Origin: Pseudanabaena sp. CAN_BIN31
GTDB taxonomy: Bacteria > Cyanobacteriota > Cyanobacteriia > Pseudanabaenales > Pseudanabaenaceae
DNA: 7,288 nt
Reading direction: 5' to 3'
Assembly (NCBI GenBank): GCA_026785865.1
Contig: JAJAZG010000515.1
Location: 1-7,288, forward strand
A model generated the notes under the pieces. It was not told the DNA's origin. It saw only the letters and a program-made list of their open reading frames with translations, and ran no database searches. The position numbers and the translations under genes were made by a program. This document shows, one piece after another, positions 1-5,398 of the stretch (position 1 is the first letter of the stretch; each line of letters starts with the position of its first letter).

Positions 1-22
1 ATAAAAATTTCCATAACCTTAA

Positions 23-42
23 CAAGGGGCTTAAGCCCCTTG
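23..42. terminator. Perfect 20-bp palindrome, possible terminator of an upstream gene
   Basis: CAAGGGGCTTAAGCCCCTTG is self-complementary over its whole length and could form a GC-rich stem, followed by the T-rich but interrupted tail GCTTATTTA. It lies 29 nt before the acetyltransferase start and probably ends a transcript entering from the left, outside the window. The absence of a clean T-run makes the terminator reading tentative. It could also be a dispersed palindrome like the others in this window. Confidence 0.45.
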
Positions 43-71
43 CTTATTTAAGCTGTTTCCAAAAATAACTA

Positions 72-626
72 ATGCTAGATCTGCCAGAGCAATTTCTCAC
101 CTTACAAACACCTCGCCTTATACTTCGCAAAATCACCATCGAAGATGCCGAAGCGATTTTTGCCTATGCTAGCGATCCGCAAATCACGACTTACACCTCG
201 TGGACAGAGCATCAATCAATTGAGGATACTTACGAATATTTAAACAACTGTGTCTTCCAAATCTATCGCGATGGCAAAGGCATGGATTGGGGAATTATGG
301 AAAAAGCAAGCGGTAAGTTAATTGGAACTTGCAGTTTATTTGCTACACCGCACCATCGACGCGGAAGCTTAGGTTATACGCTCGCAAGGAATTATTGGGG
401 ACAGGGATTGATGACTGAAGCTGCAAAAGCGGCGATCGCCTTTGGATTTCATGTGATGCAATTACAACGAATTCAAGGGATTTGTGATGTGAATAATCTC
501 GCTTCGGCGAGGGTTTTAGAAAAATCAGGAATGCAGTTTGAAGGGATTTTGCACAATTATCTTTTCTATAAAGAGCGATCTTGGGATGTGAAGATGTATG
601 CGATCGCCTCCACTTCTATCTTATAG
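72..626 (+). CDS. GNAT family N-acetyltransferase (RimJ/RimL type)
   Basis: Predicted cytoplasmic acetyltransferase that moves an acetyl group from acetyl-CoA to an amine. RimJ/RimL relatives act on protein N-termini, but the substrate here cannot be read from sequence. At 184 aa it has the usual family length. Visible landmarks are the opening TPRLILR (residues 13-19), a central strand ending in GKLIGTCSLF (81-90), the acetyl-CoA binding region GYTLARNYWGQGLMTEA (101-117) with its W-G-Q-G-L version of the pyrophosphate loop, and the C-terminal N-x-x-S-x-x-V-L-E-K-S-G-M block (142-154) typical of the RimJ/RimL branch. The ATG at 72 places TPRLILR at the expected distance from the N-terminus, although no Shine-Dalgarno sequence is seen. 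Two HIP1 sites lie inside the gene (432, 600), the second within its last codons, so it looks native. It appears monocistronic. Confidence 0.9.
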   Translation: MLDLPEQFLTLQTPRLILRKITIEDAEAIFAYASDPQITTYTSWTEHQSIEDTYEYLNNCVFQIYRDGKGMDWGIMEKASGKLIGTCSLFATPHHRRGSLGYTLARNYWGQGLMTEAAKAAIAFGFHVMQLQRIQGICDVNNLASARVLEKSGMQFEGILHNYLFYKERSWDVKMYAIASTSIL

Positions 627-641
627 TTGTCACCAAAACCC

Positions 642-684
642 AAAGATTAGCGTTGCGCGCTCCGCGCCGCAACGTCTAATCTTT
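642..684. repeat. GC-rich imperfect palindrome (dispersed-repeat-like)
   Basis: The outer arms AAAGATTAGCGTTGCG (642-657) and CGCAACGTCTAATCTTT (668-684) are complementary except for one extra base. The inside, CGCTCCGCG, can pair further with one bulge. It begins 16 nt after the acetyltransferase stop codon. The outer arms are ordinary AT-rich sequence while the core is very GC-rich, the same pattern as the hairpin at 1652-1684. It could act as a terminator or mRNA 3'-end stabiliser, although no clean T-run follows. More likely it is a member of a dispersed palindrome family. Confidence 0.7.
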
Positions 685-749
685 TAGTAACGGCGATCGC
701 TATAAAACGATGAGACAGGCTATTTAGCTGATGTGAAAATTATGTTTCT

Positions 750-778
750 TTGACAGACTAAAAACAGCAACATAGATG
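750..778 (+). promoter_or_regulatory. Possible sigma70-type promoter for a very short transcript
   Basis: A perfect TTGACA (750-755) is followed after 17 nt by TAGATG (773-778), which matches the -10 consensus at only three of six positions. Transcription from it would start near 785 and run straight into the terminator-like hairpin at 797-837. No open reading frame of useful size lies between. The weak -10 keeps confidence low. Confidence 0.25.
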
Positions 779-796
779 TTTCGTTAAGCCCATTTG

Positions 797-837
797 TAGC
801 GAGATTTAGACTTATTAGTTTAAATCTCGCTATTTTT
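797..837 (+). terminator. Rho-independent-type terminator
   Basis: Arms TAGCGAGATTTA (797-808) and TAAATCTCGCTA (821-832) pair perfectly over 12 bp around a 12-nt loop, followed at once by five T residues (833-837). This is the most canonical intrinsic terminator in the window on the plus strand. The nearest plus-strand gene upstream is the acetyltransferase, which ends 170 nt earlier, so the hairpin either closes that transcript late or ends a separate short RNA starting near 785. Confidence 0.6.
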
Positions 838-847
838 GTTGCGATGT

Positions 848-904
848 AAAAACCAAAAAAGCAGTGACTCACGCTCAGCGTGAGTCACTGCTTTTTTGGT
901 TTTT
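848..904. repeat. Perfect inverted repeat, 28-bp arms around one base
   Basis: Positions 848-875 are exactly complementary to 877-904, with a single central C at 876. The arms start with A-rich sequence and end with T-rich sequence, so on either strand the stem is flanked by a U-rich tail, as in a bidirectional terminator. It lies 64 nt before the start of the membrane-protein gene at 969. Perfect identity over 28 bp suggests recent formation, because random drift would have broken it. Together with 642-684 and 797-837 it accounts for most of the otherwise gene-free stretch 627-968. Confidence 0.85.
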
Positions 905-968
905 TATTATGCCTGCGGCTCGATAAAGTAACATACAGTGAAATATCTGGTCAAAATTTTTTGCTTTT

Positions 969-1559
969 ATGGATGCAACCCTTATTCGTCAACTTGTATG
1001 GCTAGACTATCGATTAGCTCTGCTGTTTATTGTTTTGATACCTTTTGGACTCTTGATTTGGGCTTTTCGGAGTGATAGTGAAGCGATCAAGAAATCGCTA
1101 CTTTTATATTGGCGCGTCGCAAGTCTGCTACTGATTACTATTTATTTGGCGATCGGCAGCTTAGGAATATCTTATATTTCAGGAATTGTTGCTTTAGTTT
1201 TAATCGTCCTTGCGCTTTGGTTTTGGCAAGATTTAAATGAAGATATTGAAGCTTCACGCAAAAGTCTAAAACCGATTTATTTAGGATGGCGTTGGGCGAC
1301 AACTGTTTATTGTTTTCTGAGCGTAGGTTTTCGATTGTTATTTGCGAATTGTGCATTCGTGAATATCGAGCAACTTAGTGATATTTGCAAAACTTGGTTT
1401 GAGCCGCCTCTAAGTTTTAGCACCACATTTCATAACGGTGTACCTGTTGAAAATTTAGCCTTTGTCGGTGCAGTTGGGGGAATTGTTTATATCTTGTATT
1501 TATTTTTCTTTCTCGCCTTTAGCTTGCCAAAAACTGGTCGCATCGCATTTCGTGACTAG
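969..1559 (+). CDS. Multi-pass membrane protein, DUF3177-like
   Basis: Small hydrophobic protein of 196 aa with no signal peptide and no catalytic motif that I recognise. Probable membrane spans are residues 16-33, 48-67, 70-86, 109-128 and 165-186. A short charged segment (87-107) and a polar loop (130-163) carrying the conspicuous FEPPLSFSTTFHNGVPV separate the later spans. The opening DATLIRQLVWLDYRLA and the length fit my memory of the DUF3177 family, which is largely cyanobacterial and uncharacterised. That assignment rests on recall and needs a profile search. Function is unknown. The ATG at 969 has no obvious Shine-Dalgarno sequence. The gene converges on nadK, and the two stops are separated by 119 bp of hairpin DNA, so no operon partner is visible. 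Confidence 0.75.
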   Translation: MDATLIRQLVWLDYRLALLFIVLIPFGLLIWAFRSDSEAIKKSLLLYWRVASLLLITIYLAIGSLGISYISGIVALVLIVLALWFWQDLNEDIEASRKSLKPIYLGWRWATTVYCFLSVGFRLLFANCAFVNIEQLSDICKTWFEPPLSFSTTFHNGVPVENLAFVGAVGGIVYILYLFFFLAFSLPKTGRIAFRD

Positions 1560-1570
1560 TTGCAGCGCAC

Positions 1571-1653
1571 AGCGCTGTTATCAAAACCGAAGAATTTTTA
1601 AAAGTGCTGCTTCGCAGCACTTTTAAAAATTCTTCGGTTTTGATAACAGCGCT
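1571..1653. repeat. Perfect 40-bp-arm hairpin with TTC loop
   Basis: Positions 1571-1610 pair without a mismatch with 1614-1653, leaving a three-base TTC loop, so the tip reads GTGCTGC-TTC-GCAGCAC. It fills the gap between two convergent genes (stops at 1559 and 1679) and would form a very stable RNA stem on either strand. No T-run follows, so it is not a textbook intrinsic terminator, though it could block read-through from both sides. Its right end shares two bases with the next hairpin. Confidence 0.9.
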
Positions 1654-1684
1654 ATAGAAAGGACGCTTCGCGCCCTTTCTATAG
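1652..1684. repeat. Second hairpin, 15-bp arms, containing the nadK stop codon
   Basis: CTATAGAAAGGACGC (1652-1666) pairs with GCGCCCTTTCTATAG (1670-1684) with one mismatch (1662 against 1674) around a TTC loop. The right arm overlaps the last codons and the TAG stop (1679-1681) of nadK on the minus strand. The core CGC-TTC-GCG resembles the tip of the neighbouring 40-bp hairpin, which suggests the same repeat family. On the minus strand it sits where a terminator or 3'-end stabiliser for nadK would be expected. Confidence 0.85.
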
Positions 1685-2608
1685 CCAATATTCATTTGGA
1701 TAACGTACTCTTGCGCCTGTCCACAAAAGCTTTTGACGTAAAGCTTGATAATAGGAATATCCTTCTCGCAAGACAATAAATTGAGCTTGATGCTCTGACA
1801 TCTGGATATCAACTCTCTGTCCAGGAAAAATCGATGTAGCCATCACGCCATCTGTCCATAGCTTTAAACTAAAGTCGTCAGCAGAAAGAGACCAAATACT
1901 GACCGTTGATTTGGGCGGAATCACGATCGCCCGACTCGATAAGCTCAATGGACAAATCGGCGTAATCGCGATCGCGTGCATTCCTGAATGGACGATTGGA
2001 CCATTTGCCGCCACCGTGTAAGAAGTCGAGCCAGTGGGTGTCGCCACAATTAGTCCATCACCGTGATATTGATCGACAACTTCACCATCAATTTCTAGCT
2101 CTAAGGATGATGTAACCATGCGATCGTGAGAAGCTGGCTTTATGCACATCTCGTTGAGACATAAAAAAGGGCCACAGGGCTGACCTAATCGCCCACCCAA
2201 ACCGTCATCAACAGTAACTACCTTCGCTTCTAGCATCATTCGCTTCTCGATCGCAAAGCGATCAGACAATAGCCGATCCCAAATTTCACGAGTATTTTCG
2301 CATTCCTCCATCGAGTGCGTGAGAAATCCTAAATGCCCCCCGACGTTAATTGCCAAAATTGGAACCCCAAGTTTTGCTAGATACCTAGCTGCGCCTAAAG
2401 TTGTGCCGTCCCCACCTAACACAACGGCGAGATCGATGGACTGGTGCATCGATTCCAAAAACACAGGATAGGGATTATCAGTTGCTCCCGTTGGACCAAT
2501 TAATATTTTGACCCCAAGCTCTTCTAACTCGTGACTACATCGCTCCGCCCATATTTTGCCAATTTGACTACCTGACTTATAAGCAATGATTGCTTTACTA
2601 ATCTTCAC
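1679..2608 (-). CDS. nadK: NAD(+) kinase
   Basis: Phosphorylates NAD+ at the 2'-hydroxyl of the adenosine ribose using ATP or polyphosphate, and so makes NADP+ in the cytoplasm. At 309 aa it is near normal length. The hallmark motifs are in order: GGDGT (residues 65-69, with D67 the family's catalytic aspartate), the glycine-rich NVGGHLGFL (88-96), the NE pair (152-153) that contacts the nicotinamide nucleotide in the family, and DGLIVATPTGSTSYTVAANGP (194-214). The C-terminal beta-rich domain is complete. The start is a GTG (2606-2608), chosen because GAGGAA lies 5 nt upstream and because the protein then begins normally, with MKISKAIIAYK. Cyanobacteria usually have two NAD kinase paralogs, and I cannot say which one this is. 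It is convergent with the DUF3177-like gene and divergent from the coiled-coil gene, so probably monocistronic. Its last codons lie in a hairpin. Confidence 0.96.
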   Translation of the reverse strand: MKISKAIIAYKSGSQIGKIWAERCSHELEELGVKILIGPTGATDNPYPVFLESMHQSIDLAVVLGGDGTTLGAARYLAKLGVPILAINVGGHLGFLTHSMEECENTREIWDRLLSDRFAIEKRMMLEAKVVTVDDGLGGRLGQPCGPFLCLNEMCIKPASHDRMVTSSLELEIDGEVVDQYHGDGLIVATPTGSTSYTVAANGPIVHSGMHAIAITPICPLSLSSRAIVIPPKSTVSIWSLSADDFSLKLWTDGVMATSIFPGQRVDIQMSEHQAQFIVLREGYSYYQALRQKLLWTGARVRYPNEYWL

Positions 2609-2613
2609 AAATG

Positions 2614-2619
2614 TTCCTC
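2614..2619 (-). promoter_or_regulatory. Ribosome binding site that fixes the nadK GTG start
   Basis: On the minus strand the sequence GAGGAA stands 5 nt before GTG at 2606-2608. It is one of the few clear Shine-Dalgarno sequences in the window and supports the non-ATG start over any downstream methionine. Confidence 0.75.
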
Positions 2620-2786
2620 AAAGTAGAATTAATAGTTAGATGAGGTGAATTTTTTTGACCTTATCCAAATCTATACGATGTTATGGCAACACTATGGCGA
2701 CAATTACTTTCTGGGCGATCGCGCTCGCAAATAAATGGCGTAATTTGTCATGTTTAATACGAACATTGTCGTGAGTTCTGATCAAT

Positions 2787-2802
2787 TCATTAAAATTAAT
2801 GA
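2787..2802. promoter_or_regulatory. AT-rich inverted repeat, possible operator
   Basis: TCATTAA-AA-TTAATGA is a perfect inverted repeat with 7-bp arms. It sits 17 nt before the proposed -35 element of the coiled-coil/ruvA promoter and could bind a dimeric regulator. AT-rich palindromes of this size also arise by chance in AT-rich intergenic DNA, so confidence is low. Confidence 0.25.
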
Positions 2803-2818
2803 TACAAAAAGTAAATTT

Positions 2819-2847
2819 TTGAGATAAGATTTGACACTAAGTAAAAT
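2819..2847 (+). promoter_or_regulatory. Candidate sigma70-type promoter for the coiled-coil gene and ruvA
   Basis: TTGAGA (2819-2824, five of six consensus bases) and TAAAAT (2842-2847, five of six) are separated by exactly 17 nt. Transcription would begin near 2854, leaving a leader of about 15 nt that contains GAAGGG (2857-2862) ahead of the ATG at 2869. A perfect TTGACA at 2831-2836 also exists, but no good -10 stands 16-18 nt after it. Confidence 0.45.
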
Positions 2848-2868
2848 TCTTGGTGTGAAGGGTAAGTC

Positions 2869-3939
2869 ATGAGTCAAGCAGGATTTGGCGATTCATCATC
2901 ACAAGAGAGCATTAGCCCACTAATGCCAGAGCCGCAAACTCAGCTTCAGAGTGTATCTGCAAATGTACTCGGTGAGCCAACAACCCTATTCAATGCTTTG
3001 CCCAGACAAGTCTTAGAGCAAGAGTTACAGTTTTGCAATGAGCGCAGTCAGCAAGCGCAAGTTTTGTTACGTCAAGCTCAAGAGCAGTTGCAACTCTCTC
3101 AGCTAGTCATCCAACGTCAGGAAACCCTAACGCAAACCCTTCAGTCGCGCATCGACCAGCTCGAACGTGAATTGCAGGACGTGCATATTAACGGTGATGA
3201 GTTGCGCGATCGCCTCAAGCGCCAACAACATCACACCTCACAACTAAAGGCTGCACTCGAACGCTGTCTCGACACCTCGACACCTGCGCCCAATGACATG
3301 GCAATTTCGGCTTTAGCGTCTTGGTCGATCGCCAAGCTTGCCGAAGAAAAGATTACTCCCATCGAGTCGCTCAATGATTCACCTTTGCAAAATGTGATCA
3401 AAATTGTCCCTGCGCCACAATCAATTGAGTTAGTAGATCGTCAAGAGTTAAAGGCTTTGAGCAGTGCTGCACAAGCCCTTCCAGTAACTGATGAACCGAT
3501 CCCATTGCCACAAATACCAGTGACGACACAACCAATTTCACCTTTGATTGTCCGACCTCATAAGGCTTTCCAAGGTTCACCAATAGCCTTTGACTTGCCG
3601 TCTTTACAGACTGTTAAGCCTGTAGAACTTAATGATGAGCATAAGCCCACTGAATCAGATCTACAGCAGCCGATCGCTAAACATACTGCCACCAATAATT
3701 CCCATAATTATTTGGATTCATCAGTTTCTTCAATCTCAGCCATAAGCAATTCGGCGATGGTTTCCACTGTTGCGACACCAAATTTTATCCAAGCTTTGTA
3801 CGGTAATGCTGCCTCTTCTTTCTCGGAGGAAGCAGAGCCGCCTCAGTTGCCGATCGCTACTACTAGCCCTCGCAAAGCGGTGACTTCTCTCGCAGCAGTA
3901 CAACTCCCACAGTTTCCACCATTACCACGCCGTCGATAA
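2869..3939 (+). CDS. Coiled-coil protein with long disordered tail, unknown function
   Basis: A 356-aa protein without signal peptide or membrane span, so probably cytoplasmic. Residues 1-43 are polar and low in complexity. Residues 44-135 form a Gln/Leu/Arg-rich heptad-like helix (LPRQVLEQELQFCNERSQ through LKRQQHHTSQLKAALERCL) that should form a coiled coil. Residues 136-356 are rich in Pro, Ser, Thr and Ala and likely disordered, ending in the basic tail PPLPRRR. The region around QQHHTSQLKAALERCL resembles a segment I recall from unnamed cyanobacterial proteins, which is recall rather than a search. GAAGGG lies 6 nt before the ATG. The next gene, ruvA, starts 16 nt after its stop, so the two are probably cotranscribed, but nothing in the sequence shows a recombination function. 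A scaffold or regulatory role is only a guess. Confidence 0.8.
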   Translation: MSQAGFGDSSSQESISPLMPEPQTQLQSVSANVLGEPTTLFNALPRQVLEQELQFCNERSQQAQVLLRQAQEQLQLSQLVIQRQETLTQTLQSRIDQLERELQDVHINGDELRDRLKRQQHHTSQLKAALERCLDTSTPAPNDMAISALASWSIAKLAEEKITPIESLNDSPLQNVIKIVPAPQSIELVDRQELKALSSAAQALPVTDEPIPLPQIPVTTQPISPLIVRPHKAFQGSPIAFDLPSLQTVKPVELNDEHKPTESDLQQPIAKHTATNNSHNYLDSSVSSISAISNSAMVSTVATPNFIQALYGNAASSFSEEAEPPQLPIATTSPRKAVTSLAAVQLPQFPPLPRRR

Positions 3940-3955
3940 TATTTATGACTAAACT

Positions 3956-4600
3956 ATGATTGGTTTCCTGCGTGGGGCGATCGCTGCTTGCAAAGCAGCA
4001 GATACTACTCGAAAAAATACGCCTTCCTATTGGCTCACCCTTGATGTACAGGGTGTCGGTTACGATATCCAGATTACGGCTAGCACTGCAAATAAGTTGC
4101 CGCTCGTGGGCGAAGAGACAAAAATATTTACGCATTTAATCGTCCGCGAAGATCAAATGACCTTATTCGGGTTTGCGACATTAGCCGAGCGTGAGTTATT
4201 TCGCCAATTAATCAGCGTTTCAGGTATTGGCACTCAGGTTGGCTTAGCCTTGCTAAACAGTTTAGGCATTCAAGATCTAGTTAAAGCGATCGTTTCAGGC
4301 AACACGCGGGTGTTGAGCCTAACGCCAGGGGTGGGGACGAAAACAGCGGAAAGATTAGCGCTGGAGCTAAAAACAAAATTGGCAGATGGTCGTTTGGCAA
4401 TGGTGGGCGCGACTAGTTCGATTGGTAATATGGTCAGTGTGGCGGTGCAGGAAGAGTTAGAAATGACTCTGTTAGCGCTTGGCTATACGCCTATGGAAAT
4501 TAGTAATGCGCTGAATGCGATCGCTAGTTTACCGATTCTTGCCAAAACCCAAGATATTGAAGCATGGATTAAAGAGGCGATCGCATGGCTATCTCGATAA
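3956..4600 (+). CDS. ruvA: Holliday junction branch migration protein RuvA
   Basis: DNA-binding subunit of the RuvAB machine. RuvA tetramers clamp a Holliday junction and load the RuvB motor, which drives branch migration before RuvC cleavage. The 214-aa protein shows all three domains. The N-terminal OB fold (MIGFLRG, VQGVGYDI, FTHLIVREDQMTLFGF) includes the acidic pin residues E65 and D66, aligning with the E. coli VRED segment. Helix-hairpin-helix motifs lie at about 81-103 (LISVSGIGTQVGLALL) and 108-139 (LSLTPGVGTKTAERLALELK). The small C-terminal domain (about 165-214) binds RuvB in the family. E. coli RuvA has 203 aa; most of the extra length lies between the first two strands (residues 8-24), where the DNA holds a HIP1 site and a small palindrome. 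ruvB and ruvC are not adjacent, as is common in cyanobacteria. The last seven codons are duplicated at 5399-5422. Confidence 0.96.
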   Translation: MIGFLRGAIAACKAADTTRKNTPSYWLTLDVQGVGYDIQITASTANKLPLVGEETKIFTHLIVREDQMTLFGFATLAERELFRQLISVSGIGTQVGLALLNSLGIQDLVKAIVSGNTRVLSLTPGVGTKTAERLALELKTKLADGRLAMVGATSSIGNMVSVAVQEELEMTLLALGYTPMEISNALNAIASLPILAKTQDIEAWIKEAIAWLSR

Positions 4601-4647
4601 ATTCAAGATTCACCACGATTTAAAAGTTTGGACTGACAATCAGCAAA
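4577..4647. repeat. Direct repeat copy 1 (ruvA / nuclease-like gene junction)
   Basis: This 71-bp block matches 5399-5477 at 68 positions, plus one 8-nt gap. It starts exactly at GCGATCGC and contains the final ruvA codons AIAWLSR-stop, a 2-nt spacer, and on the minus strand the last 14 codons and stop of the nuclease-like gene. Outside the block the two flanks show no similarity that I can see. The two copies bracket the toxin-antitoxin module. Confidence 0.93.
4603..4647 (-). pseudogene. Remnant of the 3' end of the nuclease-like gene
   Basis: Read on the minus strand this 45-nt piece encodes FADCQSKLLNRGES and a TGA stop. The intact gene at 5433 ends FADCQSRLLNCGES. The differences are one silent change and two replacements (R to K, C to R). 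The remnant has no start and no upstream body, because it is followed directly by unrelated sequence. It is a truncated duplicate left by the event that placed the toxin-antitoxin module here, and it gives the orientation of the original gene junction. Confidence 0.85.
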
Positions 4648-4682
4648 GCGTGATTAATGCTGGAAATCACCTTTATAGCTTT

Positions 4683-5036
4683 TCAAAATGGAAACGTCAT
4701 AATCTGATTGAGCCACTCCTCAGCCGTGCATACCTCCCACACTAAGATAATGGCATCAATCGCTTCACTGATCGGAAGATTTTGAGAAAGAATCAGAACG
4801 CCAGAACTTGTTTGCGAGGTGATGAATTGACCAAACTCAGTCGGCATAGTCTTGCGATCGTGTGTAACTAGTATCCTGCCATTCCGTGATGCCATTGCTA
4901 AAACTTCTCGATCTTTAATTCCCTCAAGCCCTGCTTCATTGGCTGACTGAAAATCCAGATTTGGTTGTCTGCGAATTGCGCCAGTCACTATTGCTTGTCT
5001 GAGATCCGCATCGGCTTGAAATCGAATCTCTGTCAT
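4683..5036 (-). CDS. DUF5615 PIN-like protein, probable toxin of a TA pair
   Basis: A 117-aa protein of the DUF5615 type, which has a PIN-like (Mut7-C-related) fold and is generally regarded as the toxin, presumed to be an RNase, of small two-gene modules. Likely acidic active-site residues are D9 and/or D11 in RFQADADLRQ, D42 in GLEGIKDREVLAMA, and D60 in the characteristic ILVTHDRKT. All the usual blocks are present in order, so it looks intact. Its ATG overlaps the TGA of the upstream DUF433 gene as ATGA (5033-5036), implying translational coupling. The pair sits between two direct repeats, which points to acquisition as a unit. The RNase activity is a family-based inference. Confidence 0.85.
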   Translation of the reverse strand: MTEIRFQADADLRQAIVTGAIRRQPNLDFQSANEAGLEGIKDREVLAMASRNGRILVTHDRKTMPTEFGQFITSQTSSGVLILSQNLPISEAIDAIILVWEVCTAEEWLNQIMTFPF

Positions 5037-5365
5037 ACGGCGCTCTGTTTTTGCGCTTGAGCCGCTTTCAATTTTTGATACAACAAAGGACTCTTTTCAT
5101 TACAAGACTGTTGTAACCGTTGAAATTCAGCTTCACCATCTTTCAAATAAGCATCCACAAGCTGTCGATTGGCAAGATAGAAAGTGATTGCACCGTAAGC
5201 TTGTTCCAGCGACAGCAATGGGAAACTATGGGCAATACTTTCAGGCGACTCTCCATTTAGGAAGCAATAAACAACTGAATCAAGGGAAATGCGTGTCCCT
5301 TCGATCCAATAACCTTTATCTTGCTTTTCAATATACTGCTTTGTCAGGGTGGGTGCTAATGTCAT
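5033..5365 (-). CDS. DUF433 protein, probable antitoxin of the TA pair
   Basis: A 110-aa protein whose residues 11-75 match the DUF433 pattern: YIEKQDKGYWIEGTRISLDSVV, then GESPESIAHSFPLLSLEQAYGAITFYLANR, a helix-turn-helix-like stretch in which the first helix follows the phrase SPESIA. DUF433 proteins commonly stand just upstream of DUF5615 PIN-like genes and are taken to be the cognate antitoxin and likely autorepressor. Residues 76-110 are Gln/Lys-rich and probably contact the partner. The ATG at 5363-5365 has only weak ribosome-binding sequence (GTTGATCTT before it). No convincing promoter is seen in the 67 nt to the next gene, so it may be read from its own weak promoter inside the repeat or by read-through from the codirectional nuclease-like gene. 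Confidence 0.85.
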   Translation of the reverse strand: MTLAPTLTKQYIEKQDKGYWIEGTRISLDSVVYCFLNGESPESIAHSFPLLSLEQAYGAITFYLANRQLVDAYLKDGEAEFQRLQQSCNEKSPLLYQKLKAAQAQKQSAV

Positions 5366-5398
5366 AAGATCAACGGCTGTCTAGTACATAGATGGTAT

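Noticed and set aside
627..968. Possible RNA gene or CRISPR in the gene-free stretch
   Set aside because: No tRNA cloverleaf, rRNA segment or regularly spaced direct repeats are visible; the stretch is explained by three inverted repeats and one HIP1 site.
1138..1356. 72-codon open frame on the minus strand inside the membrane-protein gene
   Set aside because: Antisense to a well-supported hydrophobic protein; composition is not protein-like and there is no ribosome-binding site.
1519..1812. 97-codon minus-strand frame across the hairpins and the nadK 3' end
   Set aside because: It overlaps nadK in another frame and its middle is encoded by the hairpin arms, so the product would be repeat-derived noise.
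2747..2760. NtcA-like site GTC-N8-TAC upstream of the coiled-coil gene
   Set aside because: It differs from GTA-N8-TAC at a core base and is not placed at about -41.5 from the proposed start near 2854.
3398..3583. 61-codon minus-strand frame inside the coiled-coil gene
   Set aside because: Antisense shadow with no start context or recognisable domain.
3863..4135. 90-codon minus-strand frame over the coiled-coil/ruvA boundary
   Set aside because: It runs antisense across two real genes and shows no domain or ribosome-binding site.
4515..4745. 76-codon plus-strand frame starting inside ruvA and passing through repeat copy 1
   Set aside because: It overlaps the ruvA C-terminus out of frame and the toxin gene antisense; the low-complexity basic sequence gives no family match that I recognise.
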